NCBI GenBank assembly: GCA_002270565.1
Contig: NQMI01000008.1
Location: 748,807-812,806, forward strand
Direction of reading: 5' to 3'
Length of the DNA stretch: 64,000 nt
Source of the DNA: Stenocarpella maydis
Taxonomy: Eukaryota; Ascomycota; Sordariomycetes; Diaporthales; Diaporthaceae
The notes beneath the pieces were generated by a model, which was given only the letters and a program-made list of their open reading frames with translations, had not been told where the DNA came from and did no database searches. Of the stretch, positions 22,023-34,221 are shown in pieces. Numbering within the stretch: the first letter of the stretch is position 1; each line of letters opens with the position of its first letter. A program made the translations under genes and the position numbers.

Positions 22023-23145
22023 GGCGGCCTTTGGGCGGCGTAATGCCTCAACCGGAAGAGCTGGGTTTGCTTCCGTGTCGAAAGCTTAAAGTTTGTTTTT
22101 GTAGACTTTGGTAAATGGAGGGAGGGGGGTTTCAAGGAGGCTGGCCTGGCCTCCCCATATCTGTGCAGCCGGTCAGTTTACTTCACTTCTTCGAAGGCTC
22201 GATTATTTCAGAGCGGTCTTTTTGATCCTGTACTCAGTAATGCTATAATCATCGATACCCATATTCCTCTTCCAACGGAGGTTCACTACATAAGCCACCT
22301 CGCGATGAATTCTCACTTGTCAGCCTTCATCTTCAGTGTCTGTCCTGTGCCTCCCGCAGACTGCTCAGATACAGAACGGCCTAGCGGTGTTCCAACTATA
22401 GCCTCTTCGGCATAGTACTTATTACTTGTAAGTCATTCAGAGGTGGCCAGAAAAGAATCCAGAACCAACCCGGCTCAGCGTTGGAGGCACTGCGCTATGG
22501 CTTTTTAGCCAATAGCGGCCCCGGCGGCGCGGGACAAACGACTTGTGTTGGCTCTCAGCGGGTAGGGCTGAGGACACCGTTACAGGGCTCGTGAGCCAGG
22601 GAGGGTCTGGGCTGCGGTCTCAAAGGATGATATCACACACAGAAAGTAGACGGCACAGGTTTTCCGATCAACAGGAGCGTGGTACATGTGTGTTTTTTGC
22701 GTTGTTCCGACAAGTCGAATTCTAGTCGTTGATTTATTTGTTGTTTAGCATTCAGTCATACAGGATATCAATAACGCGATGGCAGATCCATCAGAGGCCC
22801 TCCCGTCTAAGCACGATTAAACCTCAAATACGACGCATCAAATAAGCCTGACCTTCCCATGATGCTCCCATGATTTTTGGTCCCTCCCCGTTCCACTGGG
22901 AAATTACCGAGCGGGGCGTATTCGATATCGTCGCGGGTATTGAGGCACACTAATGCGCTGCATATCAGGTGTGTCCGCCCCATACATAACACCCAATTCT
23001 TCCGCCTCGGCTAAAAGAACGCCCGCTCCCCTAAACGCCGTCATGCTGCGGCCACGAGAAGAAAGCCGTAGAAAAGAAAAAGAAAAAGGAAAGAAGAAAA
23101 ATAAAAAAGGAGAAGGGCTGAAATCAAAGGCGACAGGCCAGCGGA
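22023..23145. other. Convergent intergenic region
   Basis: The 3' regions of Hos3 (plus) and the PAN-like gene (minus) meet here. A purine-rich tract near 23060-23115 (AAAGAAAAAG type) lies just past the end of the minus-strand gene. No gene is supported. Confidence 0.4.
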
Positions 23146-24241
23146 TCAGGTGTTCAGGACCGCAGCGTGGCACTCGGTGCCGATGTCGGGGGTGGTCAAG
23201 CTGCCCGACTGCGTGGGCTTGAGGTAGCAGTTGCCCGGGGCGCCGCCCTTGAGTGCATCTGCCTTTACGGTCCACAGCGGGATGAAGCTGACACCGCCGC
23301 AGGTGGTGTCGGTGTTGTTGCTGCCGAAGAGGTTGGGAAGGTAGTGGCTGTAGGACGCGCAGTGGTCCATGCAGGTGTCGAAGTCGGCTGCGAAGAGCGC
23401 CATCAGCGGGCTGCCCTTTGCGTCCTTGTTGCACTGGATCGTGAATGAGTAGTTTCCGAACACTGAGGGTTGGCCTGGTCAGCACTAGAGGCCCACCCAT
23501 GCAGGCGCAGATACGCATGCATTTTGACACCAATCTCTTGCGGGCGGGCTTACATGAGAAGGCATTGTAAGTCGTCCCCGTCACGGCCGAGGGGTCCGCC
23601 GAGCAGTTCCTGTCCAGCCGGGCAAACGAGGTGCTCGTCGGGGCCGCCGCAGTGGCCGAGGCCGAGGCCGTGGCAGAGGCGAGAGACGCGCTGAGCGAGG
23701 CGGCCCTCGCCTCGGCCGTCTTGGCCCTACTTGCCTCGACGCCCGTGCCGGCGGCGAGGCCAATCACAGCAGCGGAGAGCAGGGCGATGATCACACAGAG
23801 CACGAAGACCAGGACCGTGCAGCCGCATACCATGCCCTTCTTCTTCTTCCCGCCGGCCATCGCGGCGGCCTGGGGCCTTGGTGATGTCGGGTCGAGCTGG
23901 CTATTGCTGTAGGCCGAATACGGGGCGCTCCCTGGTGGGTACTGGGCGAGTTCTGGTTTGAATGGCGTCTGACCTGGGTACTGCTGGTAGGGCTGTTGGT
24001 ACTGCTGATACTGCTGGTGCTGCTGCTGCTGGTGGTGGTGGCGGTGTTGCTGTTGCACAACGGCCTCGGGGTAGTCCGAGTCGATCACCTCGGGAGCCTG
24101 GTGTGCGTTATTCTCTTGCTTTTGGCCCATGCTGGTCAGCATGGTCTGATGCGACAATCATAACCAGAGGCCGCAGCGAGGGCCCCCGGCCCCCAGGTGA
24201 GGGCGATGCCAAGGACGTTGAGGCCAACTCACTGCATCCAT
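23146..24241 (-). CDS. Type II membrane protein with PAN/apple-like ectodomain
   Basis: Main exons are 24145-23554 and 23462-23146 (91-bp intron GTAAGC...CCTCAG). A 9-nt first exon ATGGATGCA (24241-24233) joined by an 87-bp intron gives 305 aa; without it, translation could begin at 24142 (301 aa). The N-terminus is Gln/His/Tyr-rich (QQQHRHHHQQQQHQQYQQYQ, about 36-60). One transmembrane helix follows basic GGKKKKGM (CGCTVLVFVLCVIIALLSAA). An Ala/Ser-rich stalk leads to a Cys-rich ectodomain with GNYSFTIQCNKD, FDTCMDHCASY, TCGGVSF and NCYLK, the cysteine layout of fungal PAN/apple-like modules. Such proteins are probably cell-surface or wall-associated binding proteins; the ligand is unknown. 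Confidence 0.75.
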
Positions 24242-25476
24242 AATTGTGGTGTAGGCGTATTTGTGCCGGCTGTCCGGGTTCGACATGGGACGATGGGGGC
24301 CGCTTTCCGAACAGCGAATGGAGAAGATCACATAGTCGAAGTCGCAAAGGCGGACAAGAATATCAGAGGCAAAGAGAAATAAAGATTGCCCAGGCCCTGC
24401 GGGCCAGCCTGGCAGGGCCTGGACCGAGTCGACCTGAGCTGGAGGGCGACCAGGTTCACGATCCCACGGGCAGTTCAAGGCTAGCGCCGCAGCTGCTGCA
24501 TGGCAACGGGTCCAGTCAGCCCTTGCGAGAGGTGGCCCTCATTTCAGGGCGCGGCCGCCCATCACATTCCGTCGAGACCGGCTTTACTTGTTCATCTTGA
24601 TGCGTTGCTGCAACCGGCGAGTGGTTGTCGGCCTCCGTGAGACGGGCCCGACAGGCTGCGCTGTACCGAGTAGTGTACTCGGACCCGGGAGAGCACCGCG
24701 ACCTGCCACGACCCAGTTTTCCCGGAGTACAACCAAGCTGCGGGATGGTGGGCCAGAGGAGTGCCATGGTTCCGATGAGATCCAGACCCTTGCCCAGACT
24801 GGAGACAGATCTGAGACCCCAGTTCTGCCGGTAGTTGGAGAGTATGCACAGTCACACAGGATCCCGCTTCCCCTGCTCTCATGAGACCTTGTCCCCCGCG
24901 TGGCGCAGGGGCTTGAACGGTGCTTGAACTCTCCAGTGTGTGTCCCGGGATGTGTACATGACAATATTACAAGGTGCTATTGGTGTGAATGCGGTGCTGC
25001 GTCGGTGTTGGGTATTTGGTGCATGTGTTGTGGGCCGACAAAAGTACCATTCTTGACTCATGCTCCCGCACATCCCCGGCCTTCGGCTCAGCACCAAGCC
25101 CGGCCGAGTGCCTAGCGTAGTGCTACACTGTACGGAGTACCCGCGGAACTACAGACTCCAGCCCGTTTTGCATACACATGCTGGCCACAGTTACGACTCG
25201 GCGGTTTTGCTCGACATTTCACTGTTTGGCCTTGCATTCTGGTTTTTTGTAACCATGGTAATTGAAAAGGATTTTTGAAAGAAGGAGGGAAGGAAGGACA
25301 TTTGACACGTTGAGGGTCTGATGGGTGTATGCATGTGAATTCTGGACTTCATTACTGTACATACTTTGGCCGTGGGAATCTGTATCACGCACGATGCCAT
25401 TATTTCTAGGATACTTATCCTGCAAGCGGTGATCCCATGAAGCAGAATGCCCTTCCCTCCTTCCTGCCATTCCTGC
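24242..25476. other. Intergenic, no supported gene
   Basis: GC-normal, with several conflicting short frames on both strands and no domain motif. It probably contains the promoter and 5' UTR of the PAN-like gene and the 3' UTR of the gene to its right. Nothing else is visible. Confidence 0.4.
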
Positions 25477-26568
25477 TTAGAGAGCTAAGAGTGCCTGTAG
25501 TGTTCTGATGAAACGCATTCGAAATTCCTCCTTGAATGCCTCGTGCGCCCCCTTCATCGACAGGAGCACACTTCGCTCCTCCACCACCCCCTGGCCCACA
25601 ATGGAAACGTCCGAGTAGCCCGGGTTTGTTCTGTCAAGCTGCTGGTTTGCGATGCGGTAAAGCTCCACCTTTTTGCAGTCGAGACCCAACATGAGCCATT
25701 TGAGCTCAGAGGCGGCCTTTTCCAAAGCGAGCTTCCTCTTTTCATCACGCATCGCATCGCAGAGAGTCACGGCCTGGCTTAGAGACACGGTGAGGGTCTT
25801 TTGGTCGGTGACAGGGGTGTTCTGCGAGAGTACCCTGATACAGTTGCCAATCAGGTCCGACACAGACCGCACGCCGTTCTTTAGGTCCAACACCCCGTCA
25901 GCTATTACAATGGTGTGTTTGGCAGTCGCTACCACCTTGTCTCCAGCGGAAACCCGCCCCCAAAAGCTCTGTTGCTCCACCTCTGGGATGTTCCTTTAAA
26001 AGAATCCGTATGTGGCTTCCAAGACAACTTGCCTCACTGCGCGTCCAGCAAGGGCCATCGTATCTCCGTCAAGGTTGGAGAGCCTGGTGTCTGGGTTGTC
26101 GGCGATGACATCCTCGAGACTTCTCCGTGCGTGTGCGTCAGACCCGGTTGCCTCCACTGTCAAGTGCCGGAGCGTGGGAGCGACCTTGAAGATGTCTATA
26201 CCGCGGCGGTCGACAGGTGTGGCCTCACCGAAGAGTGGGCTAGGTTCTTGGACTGTCTTGGCCGGTGAAACGTCCAGCAGAGTCACGTCTTCGTCCCCTT
26301 CGTCGTGAGCATTGATCGTTGATGGGTTAAAGGTAAGTGCTCCTCGGCCAATTGGCTGGCTGGCGTTGCCACCTCGAACTGGCGCTTCAGGTGTCTTGGT
26401 AGGAACCATGATGGGATGGGAGCTTTGTGTTGGGTCGCGAACGGTATCCTGAACGTCCGCGACAGCAGGGGTCGCCTGTTTCTTGTTGATTCCGTTGTTG
26501 GCCTTGCTGGCCGCCTTTTTCTTCAGCTTTCCCCTTCTCTTCTTCTTCTTCCCTTTGTTCCTTGCCAT
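25477..26568 (-). CDS. Unknown basic protein, two exons or one stop-interrupted frame
   Basis: I do not recognise the family. One frame runs from ATG 26568 to 25477 with a single TAA at 25996-25998. The TAA disappears if a 57-bp intron (26037-25981, GTGAGG...CCAGAG) is removed. 57 is a multiple of three, so the frame is kept and the protein is 344 aa. The N-terminus is strongly basic (KGKKKKRRGKLKKKAASK), possibly nuclear or nucleolar. The middle is Pro/Thr-rich and disordered. The second half (ISQ-poor, Leu/Ala-rich, e.g. LGLDCKKVELYRIANQQLDRTN) looks helical and folded. The intron has a weak branch site, so a genuine nonsense mutation (CAA to TAA) remains possible. Confidence 0.6.
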
Positions 26569-27071
26569 GTTGTCTTGTTGGGGGTGTGGGCGATGTCCTC
26601 GACACGCTTTGGTGTTTATCGTTTTCCAATGGGCTGCATCCTTTCGGTCATTTGCTGAATTTTCTGATTGAAGCAGGCTCTGTCGAGAAACTTGAACCCT
26701 GTTGGCGGAATGGGGCGTCGTTTGTGGCCGTCTGGACGTTGGTTTTCAGAGCGAGGATCGACGAGCCTCTGTTGAACAGAGCGACGGCCTCTGCTCCGAG
26801 GCTAGCAAACCCTACTCATCCAACAAGCCCAGAAGAATGGATATTTTTGCAGACTCGTCCCGAGTGTTGACAGGGTGTGCCACGCATGGGGCAGGGGGGA
26901 CGGCAGGCGCCAGCACGAATTGGAAGAAGGCAGGAATCAAATCAAAATCTGGCTTTCCATGATAGCGTATAAACCCCCTAGGTGGCGAATCAAACGCTTG
27001 ACACCTGCCCCTCCGGTTGTCCCTCTATGCCTCTGTCTGTCCCTTCTCTTTGGGCCTGCAACCACAGAGCT
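26569..27071. other. Short intergenic region
   Basis: About 500 bp between two minus-strand genes. It should carry the promoter of the unknown basic protein and the 3' UTR of the MIT/coiled-coil gene. No separate gene is supported. Confidence 0.4.
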
Positions 27072-28677
27072 CTAAGTGTCGGTGGATTGAGCAGCATCTC
27101 TTCGCGCCTTTGCGCCTGCCTTCAGTGACTCCCATTTGTCACGGTATTTATCCAGATTGTGGCGGAGCCGTTTGTTGTCCTTCTCGAGCGCCTCAAACTG
27201 CTTCCTGGCCGCGAACAACTCCTCTTCCAGCTCCTGGTTTCTTTTCTTCAGCGCCTCATCCGCCGCCTGGCCCTGGGCACCGCCACTATGTGACATTGGG
27301 GATCCAGGCCTGGCGATGCGCATACTGTCCGCCAGTGCGAGCCGAGAATGCTGGGCACTTGCCTCGAATAGTTGCAAGCGCTTTGTGACCCTGTCGAGCA
27401 TGCTCTTCAAGCTCGCGTTCTCGGTGCTGAGTTCCTCGATGACATTATAAAGGTCCCTCTCTGTTTGGCTCTTGCCAACTCGGCGTTTGGTGTTCGGAGA
27501 AACGGACACCTGAGACTCCCTAGCATCGACGAAATCATCCTCGTCGGGGTCATCAGCCGCCTCCACCTCGCCCCCGTGAAGCGACGCGGCCATGGCGCGC
27601 CTCCTCTCCTTCTGGTCAAAGTTCAGTATATTGGCGTACGAAACAGTATGGCCGCTAGTAGGCACGACATAGAACGAATCGTTCACAGCATGCCCGTCGC
27701 GCTGCAGTGCACGCAGGGCAGCTTTGGAGTAGATCTTGGACAGATCCGGCTCCTCGCCGGGCAGCGGTACCGTCTTGCGGCGGTCTCGCTTCTGTAGAGG
27801 TACTTCTGCTGCAGGGCTCTCCGCAGTGGGTTCCTCGGTAATGAGAGGTAGGCCAGCGAAAGCCAGAGGTGTCGAGAGGCGGTTGATGATGCTGCCAAAA
27901 GTACTGTAAAACCGAGAGAAGCCCTCATCGGCCGCTGAGTCCCCAGGCGCAGGTTCGTTCTCTACAGCCTCGTCAACCGAAGGAGGCCGCGAGCTCTGCG
28001 ACGGAGCTTGAGTGGGAGGGACCCAGCTCGGCCTCTGCGTCCCGGCCTTGCTGTCCAGCATATGCTGCATTTTGGTGCGTGAAGCGGTGTTCCGAGCCGC
28101 CAAATCGACATTTCCCGGGGCTTGGTCATTTGAGACGCTAGGCGCAAGTGGTTGGCCGCGGTATCGTGAGGCACGGATGCCCCGGGCAGACGCCAGGTTG
28201 CTCGCGATGGACGACGAAAGCTCCCGGGATGGCGGATAGCGACGTTGCGGTGTCAAGCCGGGTATAGCTGCAGGGTTCTTGGATGCGCCTCCCTCGACAG
28301 GCCCAGACGAGGCTTCAGAGCCGGTGGCCTGCGCGGGGTCTTTCTCCCCTGCGTCGCGGTCATGCTTCTCCGAGGTCGCGTGTCTACCGGGATGGTCTAG
28401 CGAGAACCTGATGAGCTCTGAAAGCTTCTGGTGGTGTTGCTCGAGGAGCCTGAGGGTCCGGAGGGCCTCGATGCTGGAGGTGGCCCTTGCGGCGTTGGAG
28501 AACTCTCCTGCGGCGAGGGTGTGCTCATTGATGGCGACGGTGGAGTCGGCGGTCTGGGTAGCGTCCAAGGCAGCTTTTGCGTGATCGTGCGCCTGTAAAG
28601 ACCCGGTCAGCATGAGCCGTCGTGCGGCGACGAGGAAGCCCGGAGAGGCATGCCTTGATGAGGGGTGCAGAATCCAT
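27072..28677 (-). CDS. MIT-domain coiled-coil protein, Atg38/NRBF2-like
   Basis: Two exons, 28677-28654 (MDSAPLIK) and 28592-27072, give 514 aa. The 61-bp intron has a GC donor (GCATGC) with a clear branch site (GCTGAC) and CAG acceptor. The join gives MDSAPLIKAHDHAKAALDAT, a typical start of a MIT helix bundle that continues to about residue 80 (HTLAAGEFSNAARATSSIEALRTLRLLEQHHQKL). A Ser/Pro-rich linker follows. Two coiled coils lie at about 382-419 and 448-508 (ALKKRNQELEEELFAARKQF...). An N-terminal MIT plus C-terminal coiled coil is the layout of Atg38/NRBF2, a subunit of autophagy PI3-kinase complex I; this assignment is inferred from architecture and is not certain. The ATG has an excellent context (CACCATGG). 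The open frame upstream of 28592 is intronic and 5' sequence. Confidence 0.72.
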
Positions 28678-29775
28678 GGTGTCCTCCAGGTGCAGGTCGA
28701 GCAATATGAGGCCTGTCGCAGTGGGTGCCGCCCGCGCATGACACGACCCGCCTCGCAAGGGACGGAGGCTGCATATGCGCCTGGATCGGAAGCCGTAGAG
28801 CGGAGGCAGAGCGAGGGGTTCACCGATGGCTGTGAGCTGAGTCTTGTCACATGAGTTGCACAAGAGTTCATGTCCATCGGGCTACTACCGGGGGGGGGGG
28901 GCGATATCAAATGAGCGGAGCTTCTAACCCGGATGCCTGCCGCGGTTGCCAGCTCTTCTGGTGTAGCGCCACGCTGCCGTGGCTGCACCACCGGAACACT
29001 CCGAAAGTGAGTGTTGGAACCTGGGACTCTCAGCATCAGCAAGCACGACAAGATGACGTGAAACATTGCCGACCACAACATGGTTACGGCCTCCAGCCTA
29101 AACAGAAGCGGCGCGAACCACCAAGGCACCCCTGCCGAATAACCAACCCGTCAAGCCTGTGCTGACAGCCCCAAGGGGCTTAGGCTGTCGCTACCTTACG
29201 TAGGCTGACCGTAGTGCGCCAGACTGTACGTACAAAGGCGATACTATGTATTGGCTTGGCTGGTGGCTTTGCCAGAACAAGCAGTCATTGCCGCTGTCCC
29301 AGTCGCCACACGCTTGAGGCAGGATCAATTCGTATTCACTTTGCAACATTGGTGCTGGGGTTGTCATGGACATGGCGGTACCTAGGTAACGGGCAAGAAG
29401 GCAGCAGACAGACACATTGGTGTCCCTCTTCTGCGCCACCGCTTCTCCTTCACCACGGGCAACGAGAGCAACGGCTCGTCTCGCAAGAGCCTGCCTGAGA
29501 ACACGACTGCGTGGCGTGCTGGTCAACATTCGAATCGTACATACGCGGCCATGACGTCGACCCGGACTGGACCCCCAAGCCGACACGATATCCACCGACA
29601 TTATTGACCCGACTTAGCTCTGCGCCCAAGTCGAAGCTGAATGCCGTGACACGCAACCCGAGGCATCATCCCCAAGCGACCGAGGACCCAACCCGCCTTG
29701 GGAAGAAACGGCTTGGGGGCTTTGACTTGCAGAACGTCGTGGGCACAGACTCTAGCCACAAGTCGCCCCGTTAAA
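28678..29775. promoter_or_regulatory. Divergent promoter region (Atg38-like / GRAM-VASt gene)
   Basis: About 1.1 kb between divergent start codons, so it must serve both genes. It includes a G tract (28891-28900) and several short frames without motifs. No defined binding site can be claimed. Confidence 0.45.
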
Positions 29776-32700
29776 ATGTCCGACGGCACGCTGGGGAAGC
29801 TTCTGAGAAAGTCGCGGTCCCTCCGCCGCCACGCCGACAGAGACGGTGACAGCAGCAGCATTGGCAGTGACAGCGCGACGGCGTCACTGCCAGGTGGGCG
29901 GTCCGGGCGGTCTACCATCAGTCGCAGCCACACATGTGAAGTGCTCGGGGGCGGCCAGGTCGACGATGGTCCCACGTCCCCGGTTGTCGTCCACCATGTT
30001 TCGGCCGACAAGGAGTCGCTGGGCGAGGACCCCAGCCTCAGGTCCTGCGAATCAGAAGAAGCCGAGTTGTAAGTGGTTCACCAGCCTTTCTATGGTATAT
30101 CACTCCCTGCATACCTACCCCAGACTGTGTATGGCACCGTCGCATGCCCATTGCACGGCCGAGGTTTGTTCCGAGGCCCATCCCGGCACGACGGCCTCTT
30201 GTGCGAGGAGCCTCCAAAGTCCCGGCTGGTATCTGTGAGGACAAGATATCTCGAGCCTGGGGACCGAGGTCTGAGGGCCCAGAGAGGTCCAGCCGCCCTC
30301 CAGCCCTCCAGCCCTCCAGCCCTCCAGGCTGGCAGCGTCTCAGTCGTGTGCGAATTGCGCTGGATCCCGAATCGCCAAGCCGTGGGGCTGCCCATCTCGA
30401 AGCTGCGACTGCGATGTGTTCCTAGCGCCGCCCCTGAGACTTTCCCACACGCTGGCCCGCCCCTCATCCCTCATCCCTCATCAGCCCGCAGAAACCCCCT
30501 ACTCGCGTGAAGGAGTAAGAGATCACTGGGCCGATCCTACTCCAGGGTCCTACGCAGAACGCCGCCGCACCACACATGTGCACCAGCGACCAGCGCCGTC
30601 ATCAATCTCACGAGGGCCTGGCCGGAGCTGACACCGACTATTACCATCTCCATTTCTGTGCCACTGCAATGACCCTCCCAACCGCCCGTTATTATTACTT
30701 CCTCACTTCTTCACGAGCCCACAGCCCAAAATAGCCTTCCTTGCCAATTTCCTTTGTCCCTCATTCAGCCCTTCCCTCTGAACCCAGTCCGCCCCACCCT
30801 CGCGAGCTACCCCCCCCTGAGCTCCCACCGGCCAACGTGCCGGCCTCTCCTCTACTTGGTACTGATCCTTCCCACCACAGCTCTGCTACACAACGGCCCG
30901 CTGTCATCTCGAACCATCCGTCCCAGATCGGCTACCTCACCACCAACAATCCCCTGATACAATCCGAGTACTACCAGCAAGGCTCCCAGCCTTCTCAGGG
31001 CTCAGTCACCACGGATCGTCTAGGAGAAACCGACCCTTTTGGGTCACCAAGCCTGGTGGGACTCGCACCTCCGGAATCCCAGCCCAGAAGGAGGTCACCC
31101 TCGCCTGTCGGACGGCTTAAGGGTGTGTTCAGGTCCAAAAAAAGCTCCTCGAAGCTGTCCGGGGGCGGGAGTGGGTCATCCAGCCCGGAGAGGAGGCCAT
31201 CGACCGCAGGCCCAAGGCTGTCCTCCGACATAACAGATGCCCCCAAGCTTATCGAACGTTCCAAGACCGACCTGACGACCAGCTCGGACTCGGACCTGAA
31301 GCATGCTACTGTAGACGAGTCGGCCGAACAGCAGAAAAAGGGTTCATCGGAGCGCTTTCGTCGCCTTTCTAGGGGCCAGACGATCGTCACAAGCACGCCG
31401 CCTGGAACCCCTGGTCACTCGGAACAAGGCACTCCAGTCATTGTCAACACCCCTCCGACGCCGACCGACTCTACCAGACCCAAGCTCCCCAAGATTCAGT
31501 CTCCGCCGCGGAGCACCAGCCCCGCCGAGGATTCCTCGCTGAGCCAGAGACGCGGCAGGTCTGGTTCAGCAAGCCTGGTGCCCAGCAAGCTGTCTACTAT
31601 CCACTCTGCGCCACTTACACCAACCCCCGAGAGCGGCATCCCCACGCCTTCCAACCCTTCTTCTGGCTTTTTCGGATCTGTCCTCTCCGCTGCACAGAAC
31701 GCCGCAAATACTCTTACCAGCACTATCCAGAATTCCAACATCAGCCCGGGTGTCACGAGGAACAGGGGCCTGAACCCCACGCAGAGCGTGCAGAGTAGTC
31801 GAGTCGAAGACGGCAAGGCCGAGGTCGAGCCCTCCGTCGAGGTCGAGCCCTCCGTCGAGGCGTCCAGGGGCAGAGCGATGGAGTCGCGCGAACCTGCTGT
31901 CAAGACCCTTGGCACGGGTGACCTCAGCCTGAGCCACCTGGGCATCGAGCCGGCCGCCAGGGCCGCCACGCCCACGAAGCCGAGTTTCCCAGACCAAATC
32001 GACGTCAACAGATCACGCTCCGAGTCTGCACCAGCGGAACCGACGCCGATCAAGACAAGCGCCGACGTCCCATGGGATGACACACAGAGACCGCACTCTG
32101 CCTATCAAGGCTCAGAACAGCCGCCGCACGGTGACAAGACGCCCCCGCCTGCGAGTTTACACGAGGAAAGCTCTGGCATACATCGGAGTGGCAGTATCAG
32201 GAGCGCCATTGGCCGCCAAAACAGGAAACGCGGTAGCACCAACGGTACCGGAGGCACTGGCAACACGATAGGCGCTGCTCTTGCCTCTGCCAATGCTGCT
32301 CTGTCGCAGCCAGGCAGCGCGCCGAAACTTACGGGGTTTGCGGTCGCCAGCAAGAAGCGGAATCGGGACTTTCATGCCTTGTTCAAGAGCGTTCCTGACG
32401 ATGACTACCTGATTGAAGACTACAGCTGTGCTCTGCAGCGCGAGATCTTGGCTCATGGGCGACTGTATGTGTCCGAAGGCCACCTGTGCTTTAGCAGCAA
32501 CATTCTCGGATGGGTCACCACGCTCGTCATGAGTTTTGATGAGATTGTGTCTGTCGAGAAGAGAAGCACGGCTTTGCTGTTCAAAAATGGGCTGATGATC
32601 TCTACACTCCACGCAAAACATATATTTGCCAGTTTCACGAGCCGAGATTCCACGTACGACCTGATTGTCAAGATCTGGAAGCTTGGTCATCCTGAACTCC

Positions 32701-34221
32701 AGAGCTCCCTCAATGGCGTGCGCCTGGATGAGACGGGTGGCGACAAGACGGAGAAGGTCGACGCGCAATCTATTGCCGGGAATGACCAGAGCGCCTCGGT
32801 CTCTGGTGATGAGGACGCGGGCGGGGACGAGAGTGATGACGGGGACGATGTGTATGATGAGGATGAGGATGACGATATCCCCGAGCCAAGCCAGACGGCG
32901 GACCCACCCCTGCTGGAGTCTGCTCTGGAGAAGTCCGTCTCCCGGAAACCCTCAGGCGCTGTTAATGCCAGCCTGCCAAACGACAAACCAAAGGATGCGC
33001 CAGCGGCAGCACCCGGTGGTCAAGACTTCCCCGGTCCAGGTGCACATGCCCCTACGGACTGCGGCGACGCCGACGCGCACTACAAGAAGGTCGTAGGAGA
33101 CGATATCATTCCAGCACCGCTCGGAAAGGTCTACGACCTGATGTTTGGCCCAACGGCAGTCACGTGGATGGCGAAATGGCTTACCGTAGATCAAAAGTGC
33201 ACAGATCTACAATCGGAAGACAAGAAGGGCCTGACGCTGGACAACCGGACACGGAATTACACGTACATCAAGCCTCTGAATGGCTCAATTGGCCCGAAAC
33301 AGACGAAGTGTATCGTGGTGGAGAATCTGGAGAATCTCGACCTCGAGAAGTCTGTCAACGTCCTGGTCTCGACGCAAACCCCAGACGTCCCCAGTGGCAA
33401 TGTCTTCAGCGTGAAGACAAAGTACTGCCTCTCCTGGGCCGAGAACAACGCAACGCGGGTCCAAATCAACTGCATTGTGGAGTGGACTGGCAAGAGTTGG
33501 CTGAAAGGTAAATCAACTTTCCGTGCAAATACTCTAGCATTTTGTGCGTCAAAACTGAGTCAAGCTAGGTCCTATTGAGAACGGTGCCAATGAAGGCCAG
33601 TCACAATACTGCAAGGACCTTTTCGCAGGTCTCAAAGCAGCTGTGTCGTCGAAAGCGCGCCAGCCGCTCGGCGGCGGGGTCGGAAAGGGCAAGAAGAAGG
33701 GCAAGAAGGGCAAAGCGGCCGCAGTCTCGAACGTCACCAGCGACACTGAGGATGCCACCAAGACTGCCTCCAAGCAAGACTGGGGCATCCTTGAGCCGTT
33801 GCATGGTATTCTGGGGCCTGTGGTGGATATCGTCAAGCCAATTCTCACGGGGAATGTTGTTTACGGTCTGCTTGTTGGCCTGCTCGTCGCTGCCTGGTTC
33901 GGGTTCGGATTCAATCCAAGACCGCTCGCCAGACCGTACGGCTCTGAACTTGGATTCTACGGCTATCCCGACCGGCTTGCAGCCTACGAGGAGATGTGGC
34001 GGCGCGAGGAGAGCGAGCTCTGGGAATGGCTCGAGGAGCGCGTCGGCATGGACCGTCTGAACAGTGGCGAGATACACACGAGGAAGAAGGTGGTCGAACC
34101 TCGCACCATGGCCGAGAAGCTGAGAGAGGACCGCATGGATGAGAGCGAGGTCCGGGAGGCCATCAGGATAACCGAGGAGAAGCTGGAGGTTCTGAAGTCG
34201 GTTATCGACAAGAAACATTAA
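29776..34221 (+). CDS. GRAM-VASt membrane protein, Lam/Ysp2 (LAM) sterol-transfer family
   Basis: Model: exon 1 29776-30068, exon 2 30788-33507, exon 3 33569-34221 (61-bp second intron), 1221 aa. LAM/Ltc proteins sit in the ER at membrane contact sites and move sterols. A disordered Ser/Pro-rich N-terminus (about 1-610) contains SPSPVGRLKGVFRSKKSSSK. The GRAM domain (about 615-735) has RNRDFHALFKSVPDDDYLIE and ILGWVTTLVMSFDEIVSVEK. An acidic stretch (about 770-795) is followed by the VASt domain (about 860-1005: PLGKVYDLMFGPTAVTWMAK, TRNYTYIKPL, TKYCLSW). Near the C-terminus a lysine-rich GKGKKKGKKGK precedes a transmembrane helix (about 1094-1118, VVYGLLVGLLVAAWFGFGF) and a charged helical tail. 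The first intron (719 bp, GTAAGT donor) is long for this genome; an extra small exon or a different acceptor is possible. Exon 1 start MSDGTLGKLLRKSRSLRRH fits the family. Confidence 0.85.
30296..30327 (+). repeat. 8-bp tandem repeat (CCCTCCAG) x4
   Basis: Four perfect CCCTCCAG units lie in the long first intron of the GRAM-VASt gene. A CCCTCAT triplet repeat follows at about 30464-30484. Confidence 0.8.
31821..31856 (+). repeat. 18-bp in-frame coding duplication
   Basis: GAGGTCGAGCCCTCCGTC occurs twice in direct succession inside the GRAM-VASt gene, giving EVEPSVEVEPSV in the disordered region. Confidence 0.85.

Noticed and set aside
28525..28863. 112-codon minus-strand frame overlapping the MIT gene start
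   Set aside because: It reads exon 1 (MDSAPLIK) straight into the GC-AG intron in a frame that destroys the MIT domain.
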